From Acetobacteraceae bacterium (GTDB taxonomy: Bacteria > Pseudomonadota > Alphaproteobacteria > Acetobacterales > Acetobacteraceae): DNA of 64,000 bases. Shown here in pieces: positions 29,712-38,910 of this stretch. Positions within the stretch are counted from its first letter, which is position 1. Every line of letters starts with the position of its first letter. The stretch lies in NCBI GenBank assembly GCA_039613835.1, contig CP154827.1, positions 404,501 through 468,500 of the forward strand, in the 5' to 3' direction. The position numbers and the translations under genes were made by a program. Below the pieces are notes generated by a model. That model was not told where the DNA came from and did not search any database. It saw only the letters and a list, made by a program, of their open reading frames with translations.

Positions 29712-29854
29712 TCTTTTCCCCCACGTAAACTCTCAATGAAAAACCGGAATGTGACCCGCTTTGGCTCATGCGTTGATGACAATGACACGTCAATAGGTGC
29801 GTGGCAGGTCTCCGCTGAAACGAAATTTATTTCTCGTAAGCCGTGCAGAGAAAG

Positions 29855-30811
29855 TCACGATTCACCCGCAATGAAACGCTCAGCCTCTAAAGCGGCCATG
29901 CAGCCTGTGCCCGCTGCGGTGACAGCCTGCCGAAAAACCCTGTCCTGCACATCACCTGCCGCAAAAATACCGGGACGGGACGTGCGCGTTGAGCCTGGGG
30001 GCGTGTTGACATAGCCCTCAGCGTCACAGCTCACAAAGTCCAGAAACGGCGCTGTATTCGGTTGATGGCCGATCGCGATGAAAACGCCATCAACTGCCAG
30101 GGTCTCCAACGTGTTTTTCTGGAGATTTTTCAGGCGAAGCCCGCTGACGGTGGCCGGTGTTCCGTCCGAGAGAACGTCATCAACGCTGCGATTCCATAGA
30201 ACCTTGATTTTCGGATCAGCGAAAAGCCGCTCCTGCATGATGCGTTCCGCGCGCAATGTGTCGCGTCGATGGATGAGGGTCACTTTATCCGCATGACGTG
30301 TTAGATAGAGGGCCTCCTCAACCGCCGTATTTCCGCCACCAATGACCGCGATATGCTTACCGCGGAAGAAAAACCCGTCACATGTTGCACAGGCGGATAC
30401 GCCAGCCCCTTGTAGCCGGGTTTCGGAGGGGAGGCCGAGCCATTTCGCCTGTGCGCCAGTGGCGATGACAGCCGATTTGGCGAGATAAACGTCCCCTGAA
30501 TCTCCCGTGAAGCGAAAACGGAAGGGTTTTTTATCGCCGAGATCCTCACATGTGGTGACGAGATCCGTCACCATGCGGGTCCCCACAGATTCCGCCTGGG
30601 CGTGCATCTGCTCCATCAGCCATGGCCCCTGAATGGGCGCTGCGAAGCCAGGATAATTTTCCACATCGGTTGTGATGGTCAATTGCCCGCCAGGTTGTAG
30701 ACCCGTCACCAATATCGGCTTAAGACTGGCACGCGCGGCGTAAATCGCAGCTGTATATCCGGCGGGCCCTGCACCAATCACGATAAGGTCCGTTTCATAT
30801 TTACGCGTCAT
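29855..30811 (-). CDS. trxB: Thioredoxin-disulfide reductase
   Basis: TrxB uses NADPH and FAD to keep thioredoxin reduced in the cytoplasm. The 318-residue protein has the FAD loop VIGAGPAGYTAA, the redox pair CATC (Cys141 and Cys144), the NADPH loop VIGGGNTAVEEAL and the C-terminal FAAGDVQD motif. The ATG at 30809-30811 starts the conserved N-terminus. It is divergent from lrp, with about 120 bases between the starts. Confidence 0.97.
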   Translation of the reverse strand: MTRKYETDLIVIGAGPAGYTAAIYAARASLKPILVTGLQPGGQLTITTDVENYPGFAAPIQGPWLMEQMHAQAESVGTRMVTDLVTTCEDLGDKKPFRFRFTGDSGDVYLAKSAVIATGAQAKWLGLPSETRLQGAGVSACATCDGFFFRGKHIAVIGGGNTAVEEALYLTRHADKVTLIHRRDTLRAERIMQERLFADPKIKVLWNRSVDDVLSDGTPATVSGLRLKNLQKNTLETLAVDGVFIAIGHQPNTAPFLDFVSCDAEGYVNTPPGSTRTSRPGIFAAGDVQDRVFRQAVTAAGTGCMAALEAERFIAGES

Positions 30812-30930
30812 GCTGTCTTACCCATAAATTGTCTATCGCATTCAAACTGTGGCTCTTCACCCATAATCCAGATATAGAGAATTCGAACGAAACACCAAAC
30901 GGAGTTTCAGAGGAAGTTTACTGGCATTCT

Positions 30931-31443
30931 ATGACGCGACATGATTCCGATACGTATAAGGCAATCGCACCCTCCCCAATAGATGAACATGCGCTGGACG
31001 CAACCGACCTTCGGATTGTTGGGGAATTGCAGATTCATGGTCGCATGACCAACGTTGAACTCGCGCGTCGCACGGGGCTCTCCGCGCCCCCATGTCTCAG
31101 GCGGGTCCGACGATTGGAGGAATTGGGCATCCTCAAGGGCTATCATGCCGATGTGGATGTTGAGAAGCTCGGCTGGCCCATCACTTTTTTTGCGCTGATC
31201 GGGCTCGAAAGTCAGAAGGGTGCCGCGCTGGAAGATTTTGAGGGTCGGGTCGCGGATTGGGATGAGGTGCGCGAATGTCATATGATTCGCGGCGGCGGCG
31301 ATTTTCTGCTGCGCCTCATCGCGCGGAACCCTAATCATCAGAACGAACTCACCCGCCGCCTGACGGATCTGGACGCCGTCGCGCGTGTCGTCACCCTGCA
31401 GACAATCCGTACCAGCCTCAGCCGGGCCGGAATTCCTCTATGA
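30931..31443 (+). CDS. Lrp/AsnC-family transcriptional regulator
   Basis: Lrp-type regulators respond to amino acids. The 170-residue product has an N-terminal helix-turn-helix (DLRIVGELQIHGRMTNVELARRTGLS region, about 22-48) with PPCLRRVRRLEELGI, and a C-terminal RAM effector domain with AEVREC-like VREC and GGGDFLLR. The ATG at 30931 is favoured over a TTG at 30829, which would add an unrelated 34-residue extension. Its stop overlaps the next gene by four bases, so it belongs to the glycosyltransferase operon. The ligand is unknown. Confidence 0.9.
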   Translation: MTRHDSDTYKAIAPSPIDEHALDATDLRIVGELQIHGRMTNVELARRTGLSAPPCLRRVRRLEELGILKGYHADVDVEKLGWPITFFALIGLESQKGAALEDFEGRVADWDEVRECHMIRGGGDFLLRLIARNPNHQNELTRRLTDLDAVARVVTLQTIRTSLSRAGIPL

Positions 31444-32534
31444 CGGCGCGCCCGCCGGTAGAACTTTCCATTATCGTGCCCTGTTTCAATGAGGCGGGGA
31501 ATATTCAACTTTTTTACAATGCGATCTGCAAGGTTCTCACCGATATGGCGTGGGAAATCATCTTTGTTGATGATGACTCGCCGGATGGGACCTCCCGAAT
31601 TGTGGCATTCATCGCGCAGCAGGATGCGCGTGTTCGGCTTTTGCGCCGCGTTGGGCGGCGCGGGCTCTCATCGGCGGTGATTGAAGGTGTGCTTGCCTCC
31701 ACCGCGCCGCTACTCGCCGTCATAGATGGCGATATGCAGCATGACGAATCCATCCTTCCGCAGATGATCGCACCCCTCCGAGAGAGTCGTTTAGATATGA
31801 TGGTCGCCAGCCGCTTTATGGAGGGTGGTGACAGTGCGGGGCTGGCTCATCGGGGGCGGCACCTCCTTTCCCGCACCGGGATCAAACTTGGCCAGATTTT
31901 TCTCAAACACCCTTTGACCGATCCGATGAGCGGCTATTTCGCTTTCCGTCGCGACTGCTTTAATCAGGCGCTGCCAAAGCTGACGGGGACGGGGTTCAAA
32001 ATCCTGCTGGAAATGATGCTCGCCCTGCCATGCTCTGTGCGTATGGGTGAAGTGCCTTTCATTTTTCGTGAAAGACATGCGGGTGAGAGCAAATTAGGGC
32101 CGATCGTCCTGTTTCAGTTTCTCGGCATGTTGGTGGAGCGTGTGATCGGGCATATCATTCCGATGCGCTTCTTCGTTTTCGCTTTTGTCGGGGCGCTTGG
32201 CATATTGGTCAATCTGGCCGTGTCAGAAGGGGCGCGTTTCGCCGGGTTAAGTTTCGGGGCCAGTCAATTGACCGGCATGATCGCCGCCATCATCATGAAT
32301 TTTTTTCTGAATAACTGCCTGACATATCATGATCGCCCGCTCAAAGGCTGGCTGCGCCTCTCGACTGGTTTCGCGGTTTTTATGGTTGGATGCAGCCTTG
32401 GTGCTTACGCGAATATCGGCGTCGCGGAGATGATCTATCACGCTGATCGGCATTGGAGCCAGGCCAGCGCCGCCGGTGCGGTGATCGGTGTGGTATGGAA
32501 TTACGCCGTCGCCTCCACACTTGTCTGGCGGTGA
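31440..32534 (+). CDS. GT2 glycosyltransferase fused to GtrA domain (polyprenyl-phosphate type)
   Basis: The 364-residue protein has an N-terminal dolichol-phosphate-mannose-synthase-like domain (LSIIVPCFNEAGN, VDDDSPDGT, DGDMQHD and MSGYFAFRR) and, from about 235, a four-helix GtrA-like domain (FVFAFVGALGILVNL onward). Such enzymes load a sugar onto undecaprenyl phosphate and may flip it. ATG overlaps the lrp stop. The next gene encodes a GT39-like transferase that would use the product. Sugar identity is unknown. Confidence 0.9.
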   Translation: MTARPPVELSIIVPCFNEAGNIQLFYNAICKVLTDMAWEIIFVDDDSPDGTSRIVAFIAQQDARVRLLRRVGRRGLSSAVIEGVLASTAPLLAVIDGDMQHDESILPQMIAPLRESRLDMMVASRFMEGGDSAGLAHRGRHLLSRTGIKLGQIFLKHPLTDPMSGYFAFRRDCFNQALPKLTGTGFKILLEMMLALPCSVRMGEVPFIFRERHAGESKLGPIVLFQFLGMLVERVIGHIIPMRFFVFAFVGALGILVNLAVSEGARFAGLSFGASQLTGMIAAIIMNFFLNNCLTYHDRPLKGWLRLSTGFAVFMVGCSLGAYANIGVAEMIYHADRHWSQASAAGAVIGVVWNYAVASTLVWR

Positions 32535-32536
32535 CA

Positions 32537-33949
32537 ATGCGTCAGGCCCTTTCCAATAATATCGCGGTCGGGCCCCTTCTCATTTTCGTCACCATGGCGC
32601 GGCTGATCCTCGCCGCCAAAATCGGCCTGACGCCGGATGAGGTCTATTACTGGATCTGGTCCCAGCATCTTCAGGGGGGGTATCTTGATCATCCCCCCGC
32701 CGTGGCTTTTATCATCCGTGCCGGCACATGGGTCTGGGGTGATACGACCTTCGGCATCCGGTTTTTCGAGCCGATCCTGGCGCTGGCCGGTTCATTTTTT
32801 CTCATCAATGCGGGCAGGGATTTGATGGGGCGGCGTGAGGACGGCATCAAAGCCGCGCTCCTTTTAAATGCGACGCTCTTTCTCGGTGTCGGGGCGGCGA
32901 CGATGACGCCGGATACACCGCTCCTGTTTTTCAACACATTGGCCTTGTGGGCGCTGGGGCGTCTCTATGTGACAAAGCGCCCTGAATGGTGGCTCCTTAT
33001 CGGCGCGGCTTTCGGACTGGGTTTTGACAGCAAATATACGGCCGTACTTCCGGCTCTTGCCTGCGGAATATGGTGGCTTTTCTCGCCTCGAAAACCGCCC
33101 TTCAAATGGGTTGCTGGTGGCGCGCTCACGGGATGGCTCTTCATTTCGCCCGTTCTTCTTTGGAATGCGCAGCATCATTGGGCGAGCTTTCTGAAACAGG
33201 GCGGCAGGGCGCAGGATTGGGCGCCATCGCGCGCCGCGCAATTTTGTGGAGAATTGCTGGGGGGGCAGATCGGCCTTGCGACGCCGCTTATCTTCCTGCT
33301 GTGTGTGAGCGGCGTCATCGCAGCGGTACGTCGGGCGCGTCGCGGCGACGCTTTGTGGCTGCTCAGCGCCATGGTGGTGCTCCCGGGCGGCGTCTTTCTG
33401 CAACATGCGTTGGGGGGAAGGGTCCAGGCAAATTGGCCGATCATTCTTTACCCAGCCGCAATTCTGCTCGCCACCCATATGCGCGGTGTCGCCTCGGCCG
33501 CCTGCCTTGGTTATGTCATGACGGGCCTCATATACCTCCAGGCTTTAGCGCATATCATACCGCTTTCGCCCCACCATGATATCGTGGCGCGCCAGACCGG
33601 GGGGTGGCGGGATTTCGCACAGCATCTCGCGCGGGAAAATCAGGGGCAGGCCGTCATATTCCGGGATTATGCGCAGGCGTCCCTCATCCATTTTTATGCG
33701 CCCGAACTGACGATTTACAGCACGGACCCGCGATGGTTTTACCTCGATCGCCCGGTCGGGCGGGAAGGGGCGGCGCTTCTGGTTGAAAAACAGGAGTCGC
33801 GGGACGCCATTTTGCGCGGATGGGTTGCGGCGTCGCCAAACCCGACGTCCCTATGTCGAAAGGCGCGGAGGCAGAATATAAAATGTTACCGTCTGACGCC
33901 GATCAAAAATTCAGGAAAGGACTCGGTTATCATGAGGCAAGTGGGGTGA
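32537..33949 (+). CDS. ArnT/PMT-like membrane glycosyltransferase (GT39/GT83 type)
   Basis: The 470-residue polytopic protein has the family signature near the N-terminus, DEVYYWIWSQHLQGGYLDHPP in pieces (DEVYYW and YLDHPP), in which the aspartate of the first loop is catalytic in relatives, followed by about ten further membrane segments and a short soluble C-terminus. Relatives transfer a sugar from a polyprenyl phosphate to lipid A or protein at the periplasmic face. Its ATG lies two bases after the GT2/GtrA stop, so the two act together. Acceptor unknown. Confidence 0.87.
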   Translation: MRQALSNNIAVGPLLIFVTMARLILAAKIGLTPDEVYYWIWSQHLQGGYLDHPPAVAFIIRAGTWVWGDTTFGIRFFEPILALAGSFFLINAGRDLMGRREDGIKAALLLNATLFLGVGAATMTPDTPLLFFNTLALWALGRLYVTKRPEWWLLIGAAFGLGFDSKYTAVLPALACGIWWLFSPRKPPFKWVAGGALTGWLFISPVLLWNAQHHWASFLKQGGRAQDWAPSRAAQFCGELLGGQIGLATPLIFLLCVSGVIAAVRRARRGDALWLLSAMVVLPGGVFLQHALGGRVQANWPIILYPAAILLATHMRGVASAACLGYVMTGLIYLQALAHIIPLSPHHDIVARQTGGWRDFAQHLARENQGQAVIFRDYAQASLIHFYAPELTIYSTDPRWFYLDRPVGREGAALLVEKQESRDAILRGWVAASPNPTSLCRKARRQNIKCYRLTPIKNSGKDSVIMRQVG

Positions 33950-33966
33950 TGGCCGGGCGTCAGCTA

Positions 33967-33998
33967 TAAAAAACCGCCCCGAAAGGCGGTTTTTATTA
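33967..33998. terminator. Bidirectional terminator between GT39-like gene and rpsU
   Basis: AAAAAACCGCC at 33967-33977 and GGCGGTTTTT at 33985-33994 form a stem with a short CCGAAA loop, flanked by A and T runs on both strands. It can stop the glycosyltransferase operon on the plus strand and rpsU on the minus strand. Confidence 0.85.
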
Positions 33999-34000
33999 AA

Positions 34001-34042
34001 CGTCTGGAACGTGACGGCTTAGAAGCCTTCACGTTCCAGACG
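34001..34042. repeat. Perfect 14-bp inverted repeat overlapping the rpsU 3' end
   Basis: CGTCTGGAACGTGA at 34001-34014 is the exact reverse complement of TCACGTTCCAGACG at 34029-34042. Inside it GGCT (34016-34019) pairs with AGCC (34024-34027), giving an 18-pair stem with one mismatch. The right arm is the last rpsU codons and the stop lies in the loop region. A separate GC-rich terminator follows directly (33967-33998). Confidence 0.85.
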
Positions 34043-34222
34043 TTTACGCTCCATTTTACGTGCACGGCGCACCGCTTCAGCAGCCTCACGCGCCCGGCGC
34101 TCAGAAGGCTTCTCGAAATGGCGGCGCAGCTTCATTTCACGAAAAATGCCTTCGCGCTGCATTTTCTTTTTAAGCGCTTTGAGCGCTTGATCGACATTAT
34201 TGTCACGGACCAGAACCTGCAC
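34019..34222 (-). CDS. rpsU: 30S ribosomal protein S21
   Basis: S21 helps position mRNA on the small subunit. The 67-residue product begins with GTG at 34220-34222 ([20 protein letters not shown] in pieces), has the [17 protein letters not shown] core and the basic C-terminus [14 protein letters not shown] longer frame to 34330 adds 36 residues unlike S21, and GGAG sits about ten bases before the GTG, so the short form is chosen. Confidence 0.94.
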   Translation of the reverse strand: MQVLVRDNNVDQALKALKKKMQREGIFREMKLRRHFEKPSERRAREAAEAVRRARKMERKRLEREGF

Positions 34223-34460
34223 GTGCCTGTCATCTCCTGTCGCCCAATCGGTGTTGCGGGCTTGCTGAATAAATACGTTCAATGACGCGCCATTTCGGCT
34301 TTTCGTCCGACCAGGTGGTCGCATTAGCATAATTGCGCGTCACAGCACAAATGTTTTCACGTTTCCGCGCATTTTTGCCTATAAGAGTCAGTCGAAACAC
34401 GCGCTTAGCCCGCCGGGTACCCGCCGGTGCGCCAAAGCAAGGCAGAGAGGGCTGTTTACG

Positions 34461-34961
34461 ATGCGTGATATCCAGCACCCGCGCCGCCAGGGGCTTCCCG
34501 CGCGTAACGTCACCTCGACACATCTTTACCTCCGGGAGGAACAGGTCCGCAGCGCGTGGGAAGCCACGACGAAAGCCTTCCGACAGCTTGAGAAACAGTC
34601 AGATGCAAGGCGGATGGAGCACGGTATCGGCAAGGCGCATCAGCGCATCCTGATCCTTCTCGCCAACCGGCCCGGCCTCTCTGTCGGGGATGTACAGCGT
34701 AAACTGGTTGTGTCAAAGCAGAGCCTCAACCGGGAGTTGAATCTGCTGCTTCGAAAACGTTACGTCACCTGCACGATTGATGGAGTCGATCGACGCGTGC
34801 GGCGCCTTCACGTCACGGATAAAGGGCGTGAGCTTGCCGATATCTGCTTTGAACCTCTGCGGCAGTCCCTGACGGCGGCTTATCGACAGGCCGGGGCGCA
34901 GGCTGTGGAAGGGTTTCAGCAGGTTCTTGCCTGTCTGACGCGCGATGGAGACGAAACTTGA
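34461..34961 (+). CDS. MarR-family transcriptional regulator
   Basis: The 166-residue product has the MarR winged-helix core: GKAHQRILILLANRPGLSVGDVQ, VSKQSLNRELNLLL as recognition region, and the wing around DGVDRRVRRLHVTDKGREL (in pieces). It is the first gene of a MarR, response regulator, histidine kinase operon and overlaps the regulator by four bases. The same order resembles the petP-petR pair of other alphaproteobacteria, but function here is not shown. Confidence 0.88.
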   Translation: MRDIQHPRRQGLPARNVTSTHLYLREEQVRSAWEATTKAFRQLEKQSDARRMEHGIGKAHQRILILLANRPGLSVGDVQRKLVVSKQSLNRELNLLLRKRYVTCTIDGVDRRVRRLHVTDKGRELADICFEPLRQSLTAAYRQAGAQAVEGFQQVLACLTRDGDET

Positions 34962-35644
34962 AATCAGCGCATATCCTCGTCGTCGATGATGACCCCCGTC
35001 TTTTGAAACTGATCAAGCGGTTTCTCGATGAGAATGGCTTTCGGGTGACGACGGCCGCCAATGCGGCGGAGGTGCGTCATTTTCTGAAAATGGTTCAGCC
35101 CGATGCCATGATTGTGGACGTGATGATGCCGGGCGAGGATGGCATTTCCCTGACGCGGGCCTTGCGGGACGAGGGGTGCGCATGGCCGATCATGGCGTTG
35201 ACAGCGCGTGGCGAGCCGGAGGAGCGCGTTGACGGGCTTGAGGCTGGGGCGGATGATTATATGGCCAAACCTTTTGAACCAAGGGAGTTGGTCCTGCGGC
35301 TTCAGGGCCATTTGCGGCGCGCCACAGGGCAGGTGCCCCAATGCGGGACACGTCTGATCCGGATCGGCACGCTTGAATTTGACGCTCATCGTGGGCTGCT
35401 GAATGGCGGTGACGGCACCATTCATCTGACGGGCCGGGATGTCGCCTTGCTTCAACTTTTCTGCTCCCGCCCCGGGGCCATTCTGTCGCGTGAGGTCATT
35501 GCAGGTGCGCTGGCGCTGGAAGATGTGAGTGAGCGCAGCGTTGATGTTCAGGTGACACGTCTGCGCAAGCGAATTGAGCCGGACCCCAGAGAGCCTCGGC
35601 ACCTACAGACGGTGCGCGGACGCGGCTACGTCTTCAGACCCTGA
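34958..35644 (+). CDS. OmpR-family two-component response regulator
   Basis: The 228-residue protein has a receiver domain with acidic pocket DDD (10-12), phosphoacceptor Asp54 in VDVMMPGEDG and ALTARG, followed by a C-terminal winged helix (TGRDVALLQLFCSRPG, SERSVDVQVTRLRKRIE, VRGRGYVFRP). The start overlaps the MarR stop as ATGA. The partner is almost surely the kinase 13 bases downstream. Confidence 0.95.
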   Translation: MKSAHILVVDDDPRLLKLIKRFLDENGFRVTTAANAAEVRHFLKMVQPDAMIVDVMMPGEDGISLTRALRDEGCAWPIMALTARGEPEERVDGLEAGADDYMAKPFEPRELVLRLQGHLRRATGQVPQCGTRLIRIGTLEFDAHRGLLNGGDGTIHLTGRDVALLQLFCSRPGAILSREVIAGALALEDVSERSVDVQVTRLRKRIEPDPREPRHLQTVRGRGYVFRP

Positions 35645-35657
35645 CGGAAGAAGCTGT

Positions 35658-37019
35658 ATGATTTTTCGAAAATTCGGGCGTAGGATCGAACGGCCTTTAC
35701 GACGATTTCTGCCGCGCTCGCTCTTCGGGCGGTCGCTTCTCATCGTCTTTGTGCCTCTTTTCGTGACGCAGCTTGTCGCATTCCAGCTTTTTTACGGCAA
35801 TTATCTCAGCCTTGTCTCAAGACGCCTGGCCGACTCCGTCGTAGCCGAACTGGCCATGACGGTACGGCTGGTTGCGCGTTTCCCGGATGAGCGGGACTGG
35901 ATTCTGGACCAGGCGCGTCGGGAGCAGCAACTCATCGTCACTTATGGCGAAATGTCCGACGCCAAAATCGAGCGCACGCGTAACGTCTTAGGCCCGATGT
36001 ATGATGACCTGCAGGATGCTGTCAGGCGCATCTTTCATACATCTTGCCGCATTGATTGGCACGCGACGTCGGATAATGTGCGGTTCGAGTTGCCCTATCG
36101 TGGCGGGCTGCTGATTGTCGAGGTGCCGCGAAAAAGACTGGTGACGGGGCCTGTATGGTTTTTCTTCGCTTGGGCGGGGGGTAGCGCGACCATTCTTTTC
36201 GGCATTGCAGGGCTTTTCATCCGCAATCAGGTCCGCGTCATACGCGGGATTTCCCACGCTGCGGAGCAGTTCGGCGTCGGGCGCGATGATGGGCCGATCC
36301 ATCCGCGCGGCGCGCGGGAAGTGCGCAAGGCGGCGGTGGCTTTCAACCGGATGCAGGCGCGCGTCAACCGGTTTGTTGAGCAACGCACGATCGTCCTTGC
36401 CGGTGTCTCGCATGATCTGCGCACGCCCCTGACCCGCCTGCGTCTCTCTCTCTCGATGATCCCGAATGCCGGCGTGATTGAAGCGGCGGCGCTGCGGCCC
36501 GACATTGCCGATATGGTGTCCGACATTGCGGAGATGGAGGCGCTGATGAACAGCTACCTGACCTTCGCACGCGGGGAGGGGGCGGAAGCGCCGGTCGAGA
36601 CGGATCTCAGCGCCTTGCTCCGTCGGATCGCCGCGGATACGGAACGCGTCGGCGGACGCATCACCCATATTGATATTCCGGACGGCATTTTTGCCGTGGT
36701 GCGACCGGATGCGCTGCGGCGCGCGCTTGCCAATATCGCGGAAAATGCGCGCACGCACGGGGGCAGCATGTCCATAACCCTCAACCGCCGCGAGACGGAA
36801 ATCTTCATTTGCATCGATGATGACGGCGATGGCATTCCCCTGCACCTGCGGGAAGAGGTTTTTCAGCTTTTCTCACGCAATCGCGCAACGGTCAGTGGGA
36901 GCGGCCTGGGACTGACGATTGCACGCGACATCATGCGCGCCCATGGGGGCGAGATCACGCTTCTCGATAGCCCGCAGGGCGGGTTGCGTGTTCTGGTGCG
37001 TTTGCCGACGCCTGACTGA
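35658..37019 (+). CDS. EnvZ-like sensor histidine kinase
   Basis: The 453-residue inner-membrane kinase has two membrane segments (about 27-45 and 165-188) bordering a periplasmic sensor of about 120 residues, a HAMP region, phosphoacceptor His252 in VSHDLRTPLTR, the N box NIAENARTHGG, the G boxes DDDGDGIP and GSGLGLTIA. The ATG at 35658 is used because the open frame upstream overlaps the regulator gene. The signal sensed is unknown. Confidence 0.94.
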   Translation: MIFRKFGRRIERPLRRFLPRSLFGRSLLIVFVPLFVTQLVAFQLFYGNYLSLVSRRLADSVVAELAMTVRLVARFPDERDWILDQARREQQLIVTYGEMSDAKIERTRNVLGPMYDDLQDAVRRIFHTSCRIDWHATSDNVRFELPYRGGLLIVEVPRKRLVTGPVWFFFAWAGGSATILFGIAGLFIRNQVRVIRGISHAAEQFGVGRDDGPIHPRGAREVRKAAVAFNRMQARVNRFVEQRTIVLAGVSHDLRTPLTRLRLSLSMIPNAGVIEAAALRPDIADMVSDIAEMEALMNSYLTFARGEGAEAPVETDLSALLRRIAADTERVGGRITHIDIPDGIFAVVRPDALRRALANIAENARTHGGSMSITLNRRETEIFICIDDDGDGIPLHLREEVFQLFSRNRATVSGSGLGLTIARDIMRAHGGEITLLDSPQGGLRVLVRLPTPD

Positions 37020-37048
37020 AGCCTCATCACGTCCTTGCGGGGCGCGCG

Positions 37049-37633
37049 CTATCTTACGGGATCGAGTTTACCTGTTCCGCCATTACCGGTCCCGATGGCA
37101 CCACCCCCAAGCGGGCCCTGGCTGCCGCCGAACTGGTTATTCATGTTTCCAAGCGGATTATAGCGGCCCACATTGCCCAGCAATTGCTGGAAGACATTAA
37201 CCTTTGTCCCGGGTGCCGGCGTCGCGCCCGGTGCCATGCCGACATTATAACGGTCGCTGGAGTCATATTGCGATACGTTGCGCAGAACGCCACCATGATC
37301 AAACGCCAGCACAGTGACATTCTGCTTGCGGATTTTGGGATAGCTCAGCGGCTGTTGATGCGTGACGAGCGAGATATAGATCCACTTATTATCGTCAAAA
37401 GTGGATGTCGTCGTCGGGGAGCCGATGAGTTGCCGCACGTCATCTTTTGTGCTGGTGCCTGGGACGAGGAGTTTGAAATCGGACTTCTCAACAAGCGTGC
37501 CACGATTTTGCGGAATCGACCCGAAGACAGAACAGCCAACCAGCAAGGGTACGGACAGCGCCAAAGTGGCGGCGGCATAGCGCAGGGAAAAAGCTGAACC
37601 CCTGGATGTGTGGACAAGTTTCACGCGTGTCAT
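37049..37633 (-). CDS. bamE: BamE/OmlA-family outer-membrane lipoprotein
   Basis: BamE is a small lipoprotein of the Bam complex that inserts outer-membrane proteins. The 194-residue product has a signal peptide ending in a lipobox (LLVGC, cysteine about residue 34) and then a SmpA/OmlA domain with the typical LVPGTSTKDDVRQLIGSPT and KWIYISLVT segments. The C-terminal 60 residues are glycine- and asparagine-rich and not part of the conserved domain. ATG at 37631-37633 gives a proper signal peptide; the longer frame to 37693 does not. Confidence 0.88.
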   Translation of the reverse strand: MTRVKLVHTSRGSAFSLRYAAATLALSVPLLVGCSVFGSIPQNRGTLVEKSDFKLLVPGTSTKDDVRQLIGSPTTTSTFDDNKWIYISLVTHQQPLSYPKIRKQNVTVLAFDHGGVLRNVSQYDSSDRYNVGMAPGATPAPGTKVNVFQQLLGNVGRYNPLGNMNNQFGGSQGPLGGGAIGTGNGGTGKLDPVR

Positions 37634-37809
37634 CAGCCGCAGATTCCCGCTTTTATCTGAGCTCCGTGATGTTATATCATCTGCTGATATCATAACAAGA
37701 TGCCGTGCGGGCCTGACAGAGTGCGTGACACTATAGTGTCACCTGTCGGCGCAGCGCAATCTTCAAACGGTGCTGATGGCGCACAACTTTTCAATTAAGG
37801 ACATGCCGC

Positions 37810-38355
37810 GTGGAGCTTCCTTCTGAACTGGATTGCCGTGTGGCGCTTCACGGTCGAAACGGGGCGGAGCGTCGCGTCAAGGTGGAAGCAAATCACGAGG
37901 AATGTGAGCGCATCGCTGAACGCCTCATGATCCCCGCCGTCAAGATGCTGACATGCACTTATAAAGTAATGTCCCTGCACGATCATTCCGTCATTTGCGA
38001 CGGATGGCTTGACACGCAGGTTGTGCTTGCCTGCTGCGTCTCCGGCGAGCTGTTTGAAGATATTGTGTCGGAGGCGTTTCGCGTCCGTTTCGTGACGGCG
38101 GCGCGTGAGAGCTCGCAGGATTTTCTTGACCCGGACCTGCCGGATGAAATCATTTTTGATGGGCAGGTCGTTGATCTCGGCGCGCTAACGATTGAGCAAC
38201 TGGCCCTGGCATTACCGCCTTTTCCGCGTAAGCCGGACCTTCCAGAGGTCGATGCTGCCGAAAACCCCGCCACGCCGGATGACGATATGCCGACGACCCG
38301 CCCTTTCGCGCATCTCGCACATTTGATGAATAAGAAATCCCGCGAGGGCGATTAA
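37810..38355 (+). CDS. DUF177 (YceD-like) protein
   Basis: DUF177 proteins are encoded next to rpmF in most bacteria and have been linked to 23S rRNA accumulation. The 181-residue product has the family centre HDHSVICDGWLDTQVVLACCVSGE (in pieces) and DPDLPDEIIFDGQVVDLGALTIEQLALALPPFPR region. The start is GTG at 37810. It is followed by rpmF, plsX and fabH, the classical order, after a gap of 288 bases. Confidence 0.88.
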   Translation: MELPSELDCRVALHGRNGAERRVKVEANHEECERIAERLMIPAVKMLTCTYKVMSLHDHSVICDGWLDTQVVLACCVSGELFEDIVSEAFRVRFVTAARESSQDFLDPDLPDEIIFDGQVVDLGALTIEQLALALPPFPRKPDLPEVDAAENPATPDDDMPTTRPFAHLAHLMNKKSREGD

Positions 38356-38643
38356 AGTGCATGACAGGCGCGGACGCGCATGGATGTTGCGTCAGGCACG
38401 CCTTCTCCCCACATAAAGTGAGGTGCCCGACCCGTTAGCTGCCTTCGAGGTGGGAGACCGCGCCTCAAAAGGCGGATGGGTAAGGCCCCGTGTAGGAAGG
38501 GCGGGTGATCAGGCGACGAGACGCTTGCGAGTTTTAAACGTGTCTGCTAGAGGATGCGCGCCTTATTACATTGAATCGTATCGCTCTACATCACAGTCGC
38601 TCGACGTCTGGGACGGGCGACTTACTGGAAAGAGACCTTTGCC
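38356..38643 (+). other. GC-rich leader region upstream of rpmF
   Basis: No gene is supported in these 288 bases. The sequence is GC-rich with several short complementary blocks (for example GCCTCAAAAGGC at about 38462-38473), so an RNA leader or small RNA is conceivable. I could not match it to a known RNA family. Confidence 0.3.
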
Positions 38644-38847
38644 ATGGCCGTTCCGAAAAGAAAAACCTCGCCATCCCGTCGCGGTATGCGCCGGAGCCAT
38701 CACGCCCTGACGATTCAGGCGAGCGCAGAATGCGCCAATTGTGGTGAACTGAAACGCCCTCATCACGTCTGCTCTCATTGTGGACATTATGATGGACGTG
38801 AGGTGGTCGCTACCGGCAAGACCCTGAAGACAATTGTCCGCGCCTGA
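38644..38847 (+). CDS. rpmF: 50S ribosomal protein L32
   Basis: The 67-residue product starts [20 protein letters not shown], the L32 N-terminus, and keeps four zinc-ligand cysteines in CANCGE and CSHCGHY. It begins the rpmF-plsX-fabH-ihfA-merR block. Confidence 0.97.
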   Translation: MAVPKRKTSPSRRGMRRSHHALTIQASAECANCGELKRPHHVCSHCGHYDGREVVATGKTLKTIVRA

Positions 38848-38910
38848 TCCTGCGGCGGCTCGGCATGCCTCTGGCGGCTGAAGAGGACGGGTTGATGCGT
38901 GAGGCTCGCA

